64,000 nt of DNA from an uncultured Eubacteriales bacterium. GTDB lineage: Bacteria; Bacillota; Clostridia; Oscillospirales; Oscillospiraceae. Made by a program: the position numbers and the translations under genes. The notes under the pieces were generated by a model. The model was not told where the DNA came from and did not search any database. It was given only the letters and a program-made list of their open reading frames with translations. Positions 17,409-25,220 of the stretch are shown piece after piece. The stretch covers positions 33,902 to 97,901 of the forward strand of contig URHT01000004.1 of NCBI GenBank assembly GCA_900547745.1, read 5' to 3'. Positions within the stretch are counted from its first letter, which is position 1. Each line of letters begins with the position of its first letter.

Positions 17409-18431
17409 TCAATAGCTCATTACGTTGGTGACCTTCAGCTCGCCGCTGACGATCTTGGCGGCCGCGTCGTTCACGGCGGTCATGATGTCGTCGGTCATGA
17501 ACTCGCTGGCCACAACGCCCACGCCGTCATTGGCGCAGTTCAGGACGGTCATGCCGCTCATGGGCGTGCCGTTGATGCAGCTCTCGGCGAACAGGTACAC
17601 GGCACGGTCGCCCTTGGTCAGGGCGCTGGTCAGCATGTTCTTGGGAGCCAGATGGGTCTGGTCGATGTTGACGCCGATGGCCCAGATGTTGTTCTCCACA
17701 CAGGCCTCCACCATACCCATGCCGCTGGCGCCGGCCGCGTGATAGCAGACGTCAGCGCCGTTGGCGATGCAGTCCAGCGTCAGGGTCTTGGCGGTGGCGG
17801 GATCGTTCCACGCGGAGGAATCGTTGCCGATGTACTTCACGATGACCTTGGCATCGGGCTTCACATAGTGGACGCCCTCCTCAAAGCCCACCTGGAACTT
17901 CTCAATGGTGGGGATCTGCATGCCGCCGATAAAGCCGATCACGTCGCTCTCGCTCTTCATGGCTGCGGCGATGCCCGCCAGGAAGGAGCACTCGTGGGTG
18001 GCGTAGGTGAAGGACGCCACGTTGTCAATGTCGCTGACCTCGGTGTCCAGGATCATGAAGTGGACATCGGGATACTGGGGCGCGAAGGCGCGCAGGGCCT
18101 CCTCCATGTTGAAGGAGTCGCAGCAGATGACGTTGTAGCCGCCGGCCACCAGACCCTCCAGATAGTCGTTGTACTTGGAGGAGTCGGTGCACTCCACATA
18201 CTTCGTCTCCACGCCGAAGTCCTCGGCCACCTTCTTCAGACCCTCGTAGGCCTGATCGTTGATGGACTCGTCGCCCAGAGAGCCCTCCAGCAGCAGACCG
18301 ACCTTCACGGCCAGGGTGCCGGCAGGCTCATCGCCGCCGTCGGGCGTGTCATTGCCGGTGTTCTGGCTGCCGCAGGCCGCCAGCGCCAGCATCATGACCA
18401 ATGCCAGCAGCATCGCAAAAATCTTCTTCAT
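17409..18431 (-). CDS. BMP-family nucleoside-binding lipoprotein (PnrA-like)
   Basis: A 340-residue lipoprotein with lipobox ALAACGS (Cys about 20). The mature domain is of the BMP/PnrA/Med family, which binds purine or pyrimidine nucleosides: VKVGLLLEGSLGDESINDQA, YNVICCDSFNMEEALRAFA, SFTYATHECSFLAGIAAAMK, GFIGGMQIPTIEKFQVGFEE, and a late WAIGVNIDQTHLAPKNMLTS. These match the order of conserved blocks in PnrA-type proteins. It precedes its ATPase and permeases, separated from the ATPase by a stabilising hairpin. A nucleoside ligand agrees with the nucleoside phosphorylase at the head of the operon. Confidence 0.93.
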   Translation of the reverse strand: MKKIFAMLLALVMMLALAACGSQNTGNDTPDGGDEPAGTLAVKVGLLLEGSLGDESINDQAYEGLKKVAEDFGVETKYVECTDSSKYNDYLEGLVAGGYNVICCDSFNMEEALRAFAPQYPDVHFMILDTEVSDIDNVASFTYATHECSFLAGIAAAMKSESDVIGFIGGMQIPTIEKFQVGFEEGVHYVKPDAKVIVKYIGNDSSAWNDPATAKTLTLDCIANGADVCYHAAGASGMGMVEACVENNIWAIGVNIDQTHLAPKNMLTSALTKGDRAVYLFAESCINGTPMSGMTVLNCANDGVGVVASEFMTDDIMTAVNDAAAKIVSGELKVTNVMSY

Positions 18432-18505
18432 GTTTTCCTCCTCGTTTCTCTCATCTTTTCTGTTTTATATCCGCGGGATGCCGTCATCCCGTCGAATACA
18501 CGTCC

Positions 18506-19144
18506 TTATGCCTGCCGGCAGATCTGGTACGCCACGTCCGCCGCGGAGGCGGCGTCCGGCGTATAGTAGTCCGCGCCGATGGCGTCGCAGTAGGACTGGG
18601 AGACAGGCGCGCCGCCGATCATTACCTTGTACTTGCCTCGGACGTTCCGTGCCTCCAGATAGGCGAGGATGTTCTTGATCTCGCCCATGGTGGTGGTCAG
18701 CAGAGCGGAGCAGCAGATGATGTCGGCATGGTTCTCCTCCGCCGCCTCCAGGAACTTCTCCGGCGACACGTCCACGCCCAGATCCACCACCCGCAGGCCC
18801 TTGCCCTCGATCATCATCTTCACCAGATTCTTGCCGATGTCGTGCATATCGCCCCGGACGGTGCCGATGACGGCGGTGCCCGCCGGCTCGATACCGCAGT
18901 CCGCCATGTAGGGCTTCAGCAGGGCCATGCCCATGTTCATGGCGCGGGCGGCCACCAGCACCTCCGGCACGAACACCTCGTTGTTCTTGAACTTCTCGCC
19001 GATGGCGCTCATGGCGGGCAGCATGCCCTCCCGCAGAATATCAGCGGCGGAAATACCTTCGTCCATGGCCGCCTGTATCGTCTCGCAGACCTTTTTGCCC
19101 CGTCCCTGTTGGATCAACTGGTCGATCTCCTGGATCCTGCTCAT
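18506..19144 (-). CDS. Corrinoid (cobalamin-binding) methyl-transfer protein
   Basis: A 212-residue two-domain corrinoid protein (MtaC/MtbC/MtmC type). The N-terminal four-helix cap covers about 1-88; the Rossmann-like B12-binding domain follows with GDMHDIGKNLV, in which His101 would be the lower cobalt ligand, then SALLTTTM and GGAPVSQSYCDAIGAD. It carries the methyl group on cobalt between a substrate-side methyltransferase and an acceptor-side one. Neighbours supply both, plus a reductive activator. Full length. Confidence 0.95.
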   Translation of the reverse strand: MSRIQEIDQLIQQGRGKKVCETIQAAMDEGISAADILREGMLPAMSAIGEKFKNNEVFVPEVLVAARAMNMGMALLKPYMADCGIEPAGTAVIGTVRGDMHDIGKNLVKMMIEGKGLRVVDLGVDVSPEKFLEAAEENHADIICCSALLTTTMGEIKNILAYLEARNVRGKYKVMIGGAPVSQSYCDAIGADYYTPDAASAADVAYQICRQA

Positions 19145-19296
19145 GTGCTATCCCTCAACCTTTCTGATAAGTCTATCCCGGTGTGTTGTATGCATCCCAT
19201 TGTCATGACTTATTATCCCACATGGCACACATGCCTGTCTTGTTTCTTTTTTGGACTATTCGTCTGATTTTTCGATTCCGTCTCCGCCGGGCCGCG
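19145..19296. other. 152-base gap inside the corrinoid operon
   Basis: The largest gap within the operon. No gene, no clear terminator. A secondary promoter for the corrinoid protein cannot be excluded but I see no good -35/-10 pair. Confidence 0.4.
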
Positions 19297-20148
19297 TCAC
19301 ACGCCGTACCCCAGCCGGCGCAGACGTCCGCGCAGCGCCCGGATGTAGGACGCATCGCTGCCGCAGCAGCCGCCGATGTAGGTCACATCCGCGTCCAGCG
19401 CGGGCAGGCTGTCCTCCACGAAGATGTCCGCCGTGTACTCCACGGTGGTGCCGTCTCCCTGGGAAACGGGCTTCCCGGCGTTGGGCTTGAACATCAGCGG
19501 CAGATCGGTGTACTGCCGGAACGCGGCGATAACGGGTACCGCCCGCTCCGGGCCCAGCGAGCAGTTAAGCCCGACGGCCGTCAGCGGGAACTCCCGCATG
19601 CCCTCCACGAAGTCCTGCACGGAGTTGCCCATCATGGTCTTACCCACCTCCGTGAACGTCATCATGGCGGAGACGGGGATGCCGTGGCGCACGGCGGCCC
19701 GCGCCGCGATCTGCAGCATCCGCAGATCCATGAAGGTCTGCAGGAAGATGTGATCCGGCTTTTCCGCCGCGCCGGCGGAGATCTGCTGATCGAACAGCTC
19801 GTAGGCCTCCTCCTCGCTGAGATCGCCGTAGGGCTCCAGCAGCACCGGCAGCGGCCCGATGGACAGCGCCGTTTCCGCCCGCCCGGCCAGCGCCTCCCGA
19901 GCCAGCCGCACACCGGCGGAGACGATCTCCTCCACCGTGTAGTCCGTGCCCCGCAGCGCCATGCGGTTGGCGCCGAAGGTGTTGGCCAGTATGATCTGCG
20001 CCCTGGCGTCCAGATACTCCTGATGCAGCTCCTGCACGATCCGGGGATCTTCAAGATTGTACCGCCACACCGCCACCTTGTTTTCTGTCTTTGCCCACAG
20101 GCCGGTGCCCACGGCGCCGTCCAGCAGGACGAGCTTCTTATCGTTCAT
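19297..20148 (-). CDS. Homocysteine S-methyltransferase family protein
   Basis: A 283-residue TIM-barrel of the Pfam S-methyl_trans family (N-terminal module of MetH, BHMT, MmuM). N-terminal LLDGAVGTGLW, NTFGANRMAL, the first zinc Cys in VGLNCSLGPE and the terminal pair in YIGGCCGSDASYIRAL are all present, so zinc and thiol activation should be intact. In this operon it is the obvious acceptor-side enzyme: it would move the methyl group from the corrinoid protein to homocysteine and make methionine. The stop lies ten bases from the next gene. Alternative: another thiol acceptor such as CoM-like or a methanethiol-forming reaction. Confidence 0.9.
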   Translation of the reverse strand: MNDKKLVLLDGAVGTGLWAKTENKVAVWRYNLEDPRIVQELHQEYLDARAQIILANTFGANRMALRGTDYTVEEIVSAGVRLAREALAGRAETALSIGPLPVLLEPYGDLSEEEAYELFDQQISAGAAEKPDHIFLQTFMDLRMLQIAARAAVRHGIPVSAMMTFTEVGKTMMGNSVQDFVEGMREFPLTAVGLNCSLGPERAVPVIAAFRQYTDLPLMFKPNAGKPVSQGDGTTVEYTADIFVEDSLPALDADVTYIGGCCGSDASYIRALRGRLRRLGYGV

Positions 20149-20157
20149 CGCAATACC

Positions 20158-20718
20158 TCACTTATTTTCGCCCTCTGCGCCCCGGCGCAGGAAAATACAG
20201 CTTACATACGTCATGGTGCGGGGCCCGTGGTAGTAGACTGCGCCGCAGTCCTGACATACCTGACTGACCAGCAGGCCGTAGGCCTCCATGGACACCACCT
20301 GCTCCTCCGGGAAGCGGCAGGGCGCGTCGGGATAGGTGCATCTGGCGCAGCGGCGGCAGGTGCCCGCCCCCATGGACAGCACGTTTTCCCGCCCGTACCG
20401 GTGGTACAGCGCCTGCGTCAGCTGCCGGAACCGCTCCTTGTGCCGCGCCTCCGCCTCCATCATGGCCTCGTAGTCGAAATCGTCGGCCATGGTGCCCACT
20501 GTCTCCACCAGCACACCCTGGCCGTAGTCCCACATCCGCCGGGTCATCTCCTCCAGCGAGGGACAGGCCGGCGGGCAGCACCAGCTTTTCCCGTAGCTGC
20601 TGCACCGGTCGGCGCGGCACATGTCCCGCACCTCCGGCCGGAACACCAGCTGCGCCGCCTGCAGCGGCGTCGTCTCCTCAAAGCCCGCGTCGCGGGCCAG
20701 TGTCAGCAGCTCCGTCAT
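20158..20718 (-). CDS. DUF2284 predicted metal-binding protein
   Basis: A 186-residue Cys-rich protein. One cluster is in CRADRCSSYGKSWCCPPACP, another in CRRCARCTYPDAPC, and a third in VCQDCGAV; that number of Cys fits iron-sulfur centres. DUF2284 proteins are repeatedly found beside corrinoid methyltransferases. Its stop to the RACo stop-start overlap is four bases (ATGA), so it is coupled to the activator gene. A role in electron delivery to the corrinoid is a reasonable inference but not shown. Confidence 0.8.
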   Translation of the reverse strand: MTELLTLARDAGFEETTPLQAAQLVFRPEVRDMCRADRCSSYGKSWCCPPACPSLEEMTRRMWDYGQGVLVETVGTMADDFDYEAMMEAEARHKERFRQLTQALYHRYGRENVLSMGAGTCRRCARCTYPDAPCRFPEEQVVSMEAYGLLVSQVCQDCGAVYYHGPRTMTYVSCIFLRRGAEGENK

Positions 20719-22244
20719 TCCGTCACCTCCGCCAGCAGCATGTCCTCTATAAATCGCTCCTGAAATACCGGGTCGGCGGCCAGCTCCACCACCCGTGCCG
20801 CCGCCGTGATGTCCGCCGCCTCCGTCTCAAACCGGCGGCTGCACAGCAGCAGGGCCGCACCGGCTGCCGCCGCGTTGCCCACGGGCCGGACGGACGGCAC
20901 CAGCGCCAACGGCAGCATACCCACCGCGCCGGCGCTCTCCGGCGACAGCTTGCAGCCGAAGCCGCCGGCCAACCACACGGTCTTGACCTCCGACGCTCGG
21001 ACGCCCGCCGTGTACAGCAGCGTGTCCACTCCGGCGCAGATGGCGCTCTTGGCCAGCTGGAACGCCCGGATATCCCGGCGCAGCAGGGCCGCGCTCCCGG
21101 ACAGGGGCAGGCTGTCCTCCTCCATGAAGCCGCTGTCCTCCACCAGCTCCAGCCGCCGCAGGGCAGCTACCGCGTCCAGAAGGCCGGAGCCGCACAGGCT
21201 GCGCGCCTCGCCGCCGCCGATGACGTGGACGTGCAGCGCGCCGTCCTCCGCTGTCACCGCGTCGATGGCTCCCGGTACCGCGCCGCTGCCGCAGGAGATG
21301 CCCACGCCCTCAAAGGCGGGGCCCGCCGCCGTGGCGCAGCAGTGGATGGCGCCGCCGGACAGCAGCGCCATCTCGCCGTTGGTGCCCACATCCGCCAGCA
21401 GAGCGGGGCCCTCTGCCTGCAAAGCGCCGCAGGCCAGCAGTCCGCAGGTGATGTCCGCGCCCACATAGGCGGAGATGCAGGGCGGCAGGTATACCCGGCA
21501 GTCCGGGGCCCAGTGCAGCCCCAGCGCCGCCGCCGGGAGGTATTCCCCGAAGCGGTGCCGCGCCTGAAACGGCGCAAGGGCGATGTCATGTACGTCCAGC
21601 TCCCGCAGCAGGTACAGCATGGCGGTGTTGCCGGTGATGACCGCGCCGCCGATGTCCGTTACGGGCCGTCCCACCTGCCGGCACAGCCCCTCCGCCAGCT
21701 CCGCGAGACACGCCGTCATGCACCGGCGCAGCTCGCCGCCGCGCCCCGCCAGCGATGCATCCAGCCGGGACACCACGTCGGCGCCCAGCCGCTCCTGCGG
21801 ATTTTTGCAGGACATCACGCCCAGCTGTCTCCGGCCGTCCAGATCCCACAGATAGGCGGCCACGGTGGTAGTGCCGATGTCCACGCTGAGCCCCAGCCCC
21901 GCGGCCCACGGCGCCCATTCCAGCCGCTGCAGCGGCAGACCTGTCTCCACCAGCATACGGCCCTCCTGCGGCAGCTCAATGTCTGCGTCGGGGCCGCAGA
22001 CCTGCGCCATGCAGGCCAGACGCATCCCGGCGTCCAGCTCCGCCGCCGTCAGGTGCCTTCGCTCCTCCGGCGCGGCGGGGGACAGAGCGCCGTGGGCCAG
22101 CACCCGGCACTTGCCGCAGCGCCCCTGCCCGCCGCAGGGACGGTCGGGATGCAGCCCCGCCTGCTCCAGCAGCCGGGACACGGATACCCGTACGCCGTCC
22201 CATGTCAGCTCTGCCGTCCGTTCGCCGTTGGTGATCCGTATCAT
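20715..22244 (-). CDS. RACo-like reductive activator of corrinoid protein
   Basis: A 509-residue protein with an N-terminal [2Fe-2S] ferredoxin domain (Cys37, Cys43, Cys46, Cys78; pattern C-x5-C-x2-C-x31-C) and a large ASKHA-type ATPase domain (DUF4445/RACo): LSVDIGTTTVAAYLWD, GNTAMLYLL, ADVGTNGEMAL, GSGAVPGAIDAV and VWLAGGFG. RACo uses ATP to return inactive Co(II) corrinoid to Co(I). The start at 22244 is chosen because it overlaps the upstream stop by four bases and begins the ferredoxin domain; the much longer open frame upstream is an antisense-type shadow of the phosphorylase gene. Confidence 0.93.
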   Translation of the reverse strand: MIRITNGERTAELTWDGVRVSVSRLLEQAGLHPDRPCGGQGRCGKCRVLAHGALSPAAPEERRHLTAAELDAGMRLACMAQVCGPDADIELPQEGRMLVETGLPLQRLEWAPWAAGLGLSVDIGTTTVAAYLWDLDGRRQLGVMSCKNPQERLGADVVSRLDASLAGRGGELRRCMTACLAELAEGLCRQVGRPVTDIGGAVITGNTAMLYLLRELDVHDIALAPFQARHRFGEYLPAAALGLHWAPDCRVYLPPCISAYVGADITCGLLACGALQAEGPALLADVGTNGEMALLSGGAIHCCATAAGPAFEGVGISCGSGAVPGAIDAVTAEDGALHVHVIGGGEARSLCGSGLLDAVAALRRLELVEDSGFMEEDSLPLSGSAALLRRDIRAFQLAKSAICAGVDTLLYTAGVRASEVKTVWLAGGFGCKLSPESAGAVGMLPLALVPSVRPVGNAAAAGAALLLCSRRFETEAADITAAARVVELAADPVFQERFIEDMLLAEVTE

Positions 22245-22987
22245 GCCAGCCAGTCCTCCCCTCTCTCTATGGCGGCGCAGGCGTCCAGCGCCACCTGTAT
22301 GGAGGCTGCCTCGCCCCGCGCCGCCGCCTCCGCGCCGCCGCTGTACGCGCCGATGCCTCCCAGTGTATCGCCGCCCCACGGCACCACGGTGTTCAGGATG
22401 CTCATGGCCCGCAGGCCCCGCAGACGGGCCACGGCCAGCAGAGCCGCCGTCTCCATGTCGGAGCCCAGCACGCCCCGGCCGCTCCAGAGACGGTTCACGT
22501 CCTCCTGCCCGTCGATGTAAAAGCTGTCGTGGCTGCGCACCAGTCCGATATGGGCCTTCAGTCCCCGCCGCCGTGCGCTTCGGGCGCACAGCGCCAGCAG
22601 CGCCGCGTCGGACACCGCCGGGTATCCCTCCGGCACATAGGCCCGGGAGGTACCCTCGTCGCGGACGGCGGCCTGCACCAGAAGCAGCTCTCCCACGGCG
22701 ATGCCGCTCTGCAAAGCGCCGCAGGAGCCGATGCGGAGCAGGCTCTCCACGCCGATGCGGCGCAGCTCCTCCACGGCGATGGCCGTGGAGGGCCCGCCCA
22801 TGCCCGTGGACATGGCCAGCACCGGCACGCCCCGCCACGTTCCGCTGATGCTGCGGTACTCCCGGTGGCTGCCGTGGTCACACACGTCGTCCAGATATGC
22901 GGCGATCCGCTCCACCCGCGCCGGATCACCCGGCAGGATGGCGCAGCGGATGCCCAGACCCTCGTTCAGATGGATATGTGGCTGCAT
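22241..22987 (-). CDS. Nucleoside phosphorylase (uridine/purine NP-I family)
   Basis: A 248-residue NP-I family phosphorylase, first gene of the operon. It should cleave a nucleoside with phosphate to the free base and ribose 1-phosphate. Hallmarks: ILPGDPARVERIA, STGMGGPSTAIAVEEL, RIGSCGALQ and LGSDMETAALLAVARLRGLR. GGAGG lies eight bases before the ATG at 22987. Its fusion by four-base overlap to the corrinoid activator gene is unusual and ties nucleoside breakdown to methyl transfer. Purine or pyrimidine preference cannot be read safely. Confidence 0.92.
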   Translation of the reverse strand: MQPHIHLNEGLGIRCAILPGDPARVERIAAYLDDVCDHGSHREYRSISGTWRGVPVLAMSTGMGGPSTAIAVEELRRIGVESLLRIGSCGALQSGIAVGELLLVQAAVRDEGTSRAYVPEGYPAVSDAALLALCARSARRRGLKAHIGLVRSHDSFYIDGQEDVNRLWSGRGVLGSDMETAALLAVARLRGLRAMSILNTVVPWGGDTLGGIGAYSGGAEAAARGEAASIQVALDACAAIERGEDWLA

Positions 22988-23098
22988 ACGGTCGTCCTCC
23001 TTCGCACCCTGCCGCCCTTGACATTCCCGGGCAGGGTTGATATGATTAAAAACGCTGTAATATAGCAAGCTTTCTTTCCTGTTTTTGTGAGGTTTGCC
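22988..23098. promoter_or_regulatory. Divergent control region of the nucleoside/corrinoid operon
   Basis: The 111 bases between the divergent phosphorylase and AraC-type genes. It holds a perfect plus-strand promoter (separate entry) and an AT-rich stretch that may contain the minus-strand promoter (TTGCTA, 17 bases, TCATAT is the best candidate, weak). CCCGGGCAGGG overlaps the spacer. Confidence 0.6.
23018..23046 (+). promoter_or_regulatory. Promoter of the AraC-type regulator gene
   Basis: TTGACA, 17-base spacer, TATGAT: near-consensus sigma-A promoter 53 bases before the start codon. Confidence 0.85.
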
Positions 23099-24301
23099 AT
23101 GAAAGAAGAAAATGCGGCGCTGTGCCGCGCCCTGTCCTCCCTGACCGGCGTCAGCGTCAGCCCCATCTACCCGGATTCGCCGGAGCAGTTCTATGACGAG
23201 GCCTGTGCCGCCCGCTTCTGCCGGGAGTGTCCCTACCAGCAGAAGAACGAGTTCAACACCCACCTGTATGGCCTCAGCGAGGCCTATCGCTGGGACGGAC
23301 ATTTCATCTACTACTGTCCCAAGGCCATGGTGTTCGTGGCCGCCGCCATTCTGGACGGCTCCGGCAGTCTGGGCGGCGGCATGATCGCCGGGCCCATCGT
23401 CATGGGTGATATTCAGGATATCACATGTTACACCGAATATCCATACTCACGCAGCGCCATTGAGCAGCTTCCCCGCATGACCACGCTGCAGGTGCGCCAG
23501 CTGGCGCTGCTGCTGTCGGCCTCCGCCAGCAGCCTGCACCACAGCAGCTTCGAGCAGAAGCGCAGCTACGACCAGCAGCAGTTCCTCAACGCCATCTACG
23601 ACATGCGCAGCAAGTACATGGACGAAAAGGAGCATTACGACTACATCCTGTCCGCGGAGAACCAGCTGTGCGAGCTTATCAGAAAGCAGGATCGCGCCGG
23701 CTCGCAGGATCTGCTGAACCGGCTGCTGGGCCACATTTTCTTCTACCACGCCGGGAACATCTCCGACATCAAGGCCCGGACGCTGGAGCTGATCGTCATT
23801 ATCTCCCGCTCCGTCATCTCCTCCGGTGCAGACGTGGGCGACATTTTCCGCTACAGCGCCGCCTACATGCAGGAGATTGACCACTGCGACTCCGTCGACC
23901 AGCTGAGCCGTTGGCTCTCGGCGGTCATTGAGCAGTTCATCGCCGTCTCCTTCGACTATGCGGACATCCGCCACTCCGACATCGTGTTCAAGACCATGGA
24001 CTATATCCGCAGCAACTGCCTGCGCCGCATCACGCTGGAGGAGATCGCCGGGGAGGTCTATCTCAGCAAGTCCTACCTCAGCAGTATCTTCAAGCAGGAG
24101 ACGGGCATGAGCATCACGGACTACATCAATCAGGCCCGCGTCAACCACAGCAAGAAGCTGCTGACCGCCACCGCCATGCCGCTGATCGACATTGCCAACG
24201 AGTGCTGCTTCGGCGACCAGAGCTACTTCTCCCGCGTGTTCAAGAAGTATCAGGGCGTCTCGCCCAAAAAGTACCGGGACGACCTGTCCCAGCGCTCCTG
24301 A
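23099..24301 (+). CDS. AraC-family regulator with PocR-like sensory domain
   Basis: A 400-residue regulator. Residues 1 to about 170 resemble the PocR sensory domain: a Cys-rich ARFCRECPYQQ segment, YYCPKAMVFVAAAI and a GGGMIAGPIVMGD block. A helical middle follows, and the last 100 residues form two AraC helix-turn-helix units (LEEIAGEVYLSKSYLSSIFK and IANECCFGDQSYFSRVFKK). PocR-type domains are thought to sense small metabolites such as propanediol or related compounds. Located divergently between the two arms of the methyl-transfer cluster, it is the likely local activator. I use the ATG at 23099 with GAGG upstream; a GTG four codons earlier is possible. Confidence 0.85.
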   Translation: MKEENAALCRALSSLTGVSVSPIYPDSPEQFYDEACAARFCRECPYQQKNEFNTHLYGLSEAYRWDGHFIYYCPKAMVFVAAAILDGSGSLGGGMIAGPIVMGDIQDITCYTEYPYSRSAIEQLPRMTTLQVRQLALLLSASASSLHHSSFEQKRSYDQQQFLNAIYDMRSKYMDEKEHYDYILSAENQLCELIRKQDRAGSQDLLNRLLGHIFFYHAGNISDIKARTLELIVIISRSVISSGADVGDIFRYSAAYMQEIDHCDSVDQLSRWLSAVIEQFIAVSFDYADIRHSDIVFKTMDYIRSNCLRRITLEEIAGEVYLSKSYLSSIFKQETGMSITDYINQARVNHSKKLLTATAMPLIDIANECCFGDQSYFSRVFKKYQGVSPKKYRDDLSQRS

Positions 24302-24327
24302 ACAGCCGCCTGCGGGCGGCTGTTTTT
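24301..24327 (+). terminator. Terminator after the AraC-type gene
   Basis: AACAGCCGCC and GGCGGCTGTT pair, followed by a run of T. It overlaps the stop codon of the regulator and abuts the converging CobW-family gene. Confidence 0.8.
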
Positions 24328-25220
24328 CATGGCAGGAGCTGCCGTATCCGCCGCCGGTCAAGGCCGCGCCCGATAATGTTCAGGCCCTCCGGCCCGTCCG
24401 CCGCCGGCTGCACCGACAGGGCGTCCGGCGTGCCGTTCACCTGCCACAGCGCGCCCTCCATCTGGACGGTGCCCTTAATGCGCAGGATCTGCCCCGCCTC
24501 GCCCCGCAGCAGCGCCTGCAGGCTGCGGCGCAGCGCCGCCTCCGACGGCACGCGCCGCGCCGCGAAGCTGGTGCTTTGGAACATATTGGTGTGGTCGAAC
24601 CGCCGCCGCGTATGGGGCCGTATCACGGTGCCCGCCCGCTGCAGCGCCGGGAACCAGAGATCCGGCTCCAGCTCCGTCCACGGCGCGGTATACAGCAGCG
24701 GCGCCGGCTCCAGCATCCGCCGCACCTCCTCCGCCGCCCGGCGGCGCTCCAGCGCGGAGATGTACTGGGTCTTGCTGAGCAGCAGGCTCCCGGCGTGGAC
24801 GATCTCGCTGTCCAGCACCGCCCGATCCTCGCCGTTCATCAGCGGCAGCATGGCCGGGTCGATGATGCCGCACCACATCCCCGGCTCCACCGGGCAGCCG
24901 GGACTGCGGAGAATGTCCAGCAGGTCGTCGCCGCAGAACAGGCCGGAGGGCTCCAGAATGACGCGCTCCACCTGCCCGGCCAGCTCCCACAGCAGCTCCC
25001 GCAGCGTCACCTTCAGCGTGCAGCACACGCAGCCGCCGGAGATATCCCGTACCGCCGCGCCGCTGCTGCGGAGGACGGCGCCGTCCACACCGGCGGCGCC
25101 GAACTCGTTCTCGATGATGCAGCTGGTGACGCCCTTACCCGTCAGCCAGCGGTGGTATGTCTGCAGAAACGTGGTCTTTCCCGCGCCCAGGAACCCCGTT
25201 ACCACATCCAGCTTCGTCAT
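24327..25220 (-). CDS. CobW/COG0523 family GTPase of the methyl-transfer cluster
   Basis: A 297-residue G3E GTPase. Walker A GFLGAGKTT (9-17), the metal-binding CVCC motif (Cys64, Cys66, Cys67), Walker B-like VILEPSGL and an SKTQ motif in place of NKxD. The short C-terminal CobW_C domain has no His-rich tail. COG0523 proteins insert or deliver metals (Zn, Co, Ni). It overlaps the MtaA-like gene by four bases, so a role in metallating that zinc-dependent methyltransferase, or in cobalt supply, is plausible. The start at 25220 gives the motif at the proper N-terminal position. Confidence 0.88.
   Translation of the reverse strand: MTKLDVVTGFLGAGKTTFLQTYHRWLTGKGVTSCIIENEFGAAGVDGAVLRSSGAAVRDISGGCVCCTLKVTLRELLWELAGQVERVILEPSGLFCGDDLLDILRSPGCPVEPGMWCGIIDPAMLPLMNGEDRAVLDSEIVHAGSLLLSKTQYISALERRRAAEEVRRMLEPAPLLYTAPWTELEPDLWFPALQRAGTVIRPHTRRRFDHTNMFQSTSFAARRVPSEAALRRSLQALLRGEAGQILRIKGTVQMEGALWQVNGTPDALSVQPAADGPEGLNIIGRGLDRRRIRQLLP

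Noticed and set aside
15784..17415. Plus-strand open frame of over 500 codons
   Set aside because: Exact antisense of the twin-domain ABC ATPase; low-complexity composition, no family features.
22988..23098. Cobalamin or purine riboswitch before the corrinoid operon
   Set aside because: The region is too short and shows none of the conserved boxes or junctions; the same holds for 26261-26345.
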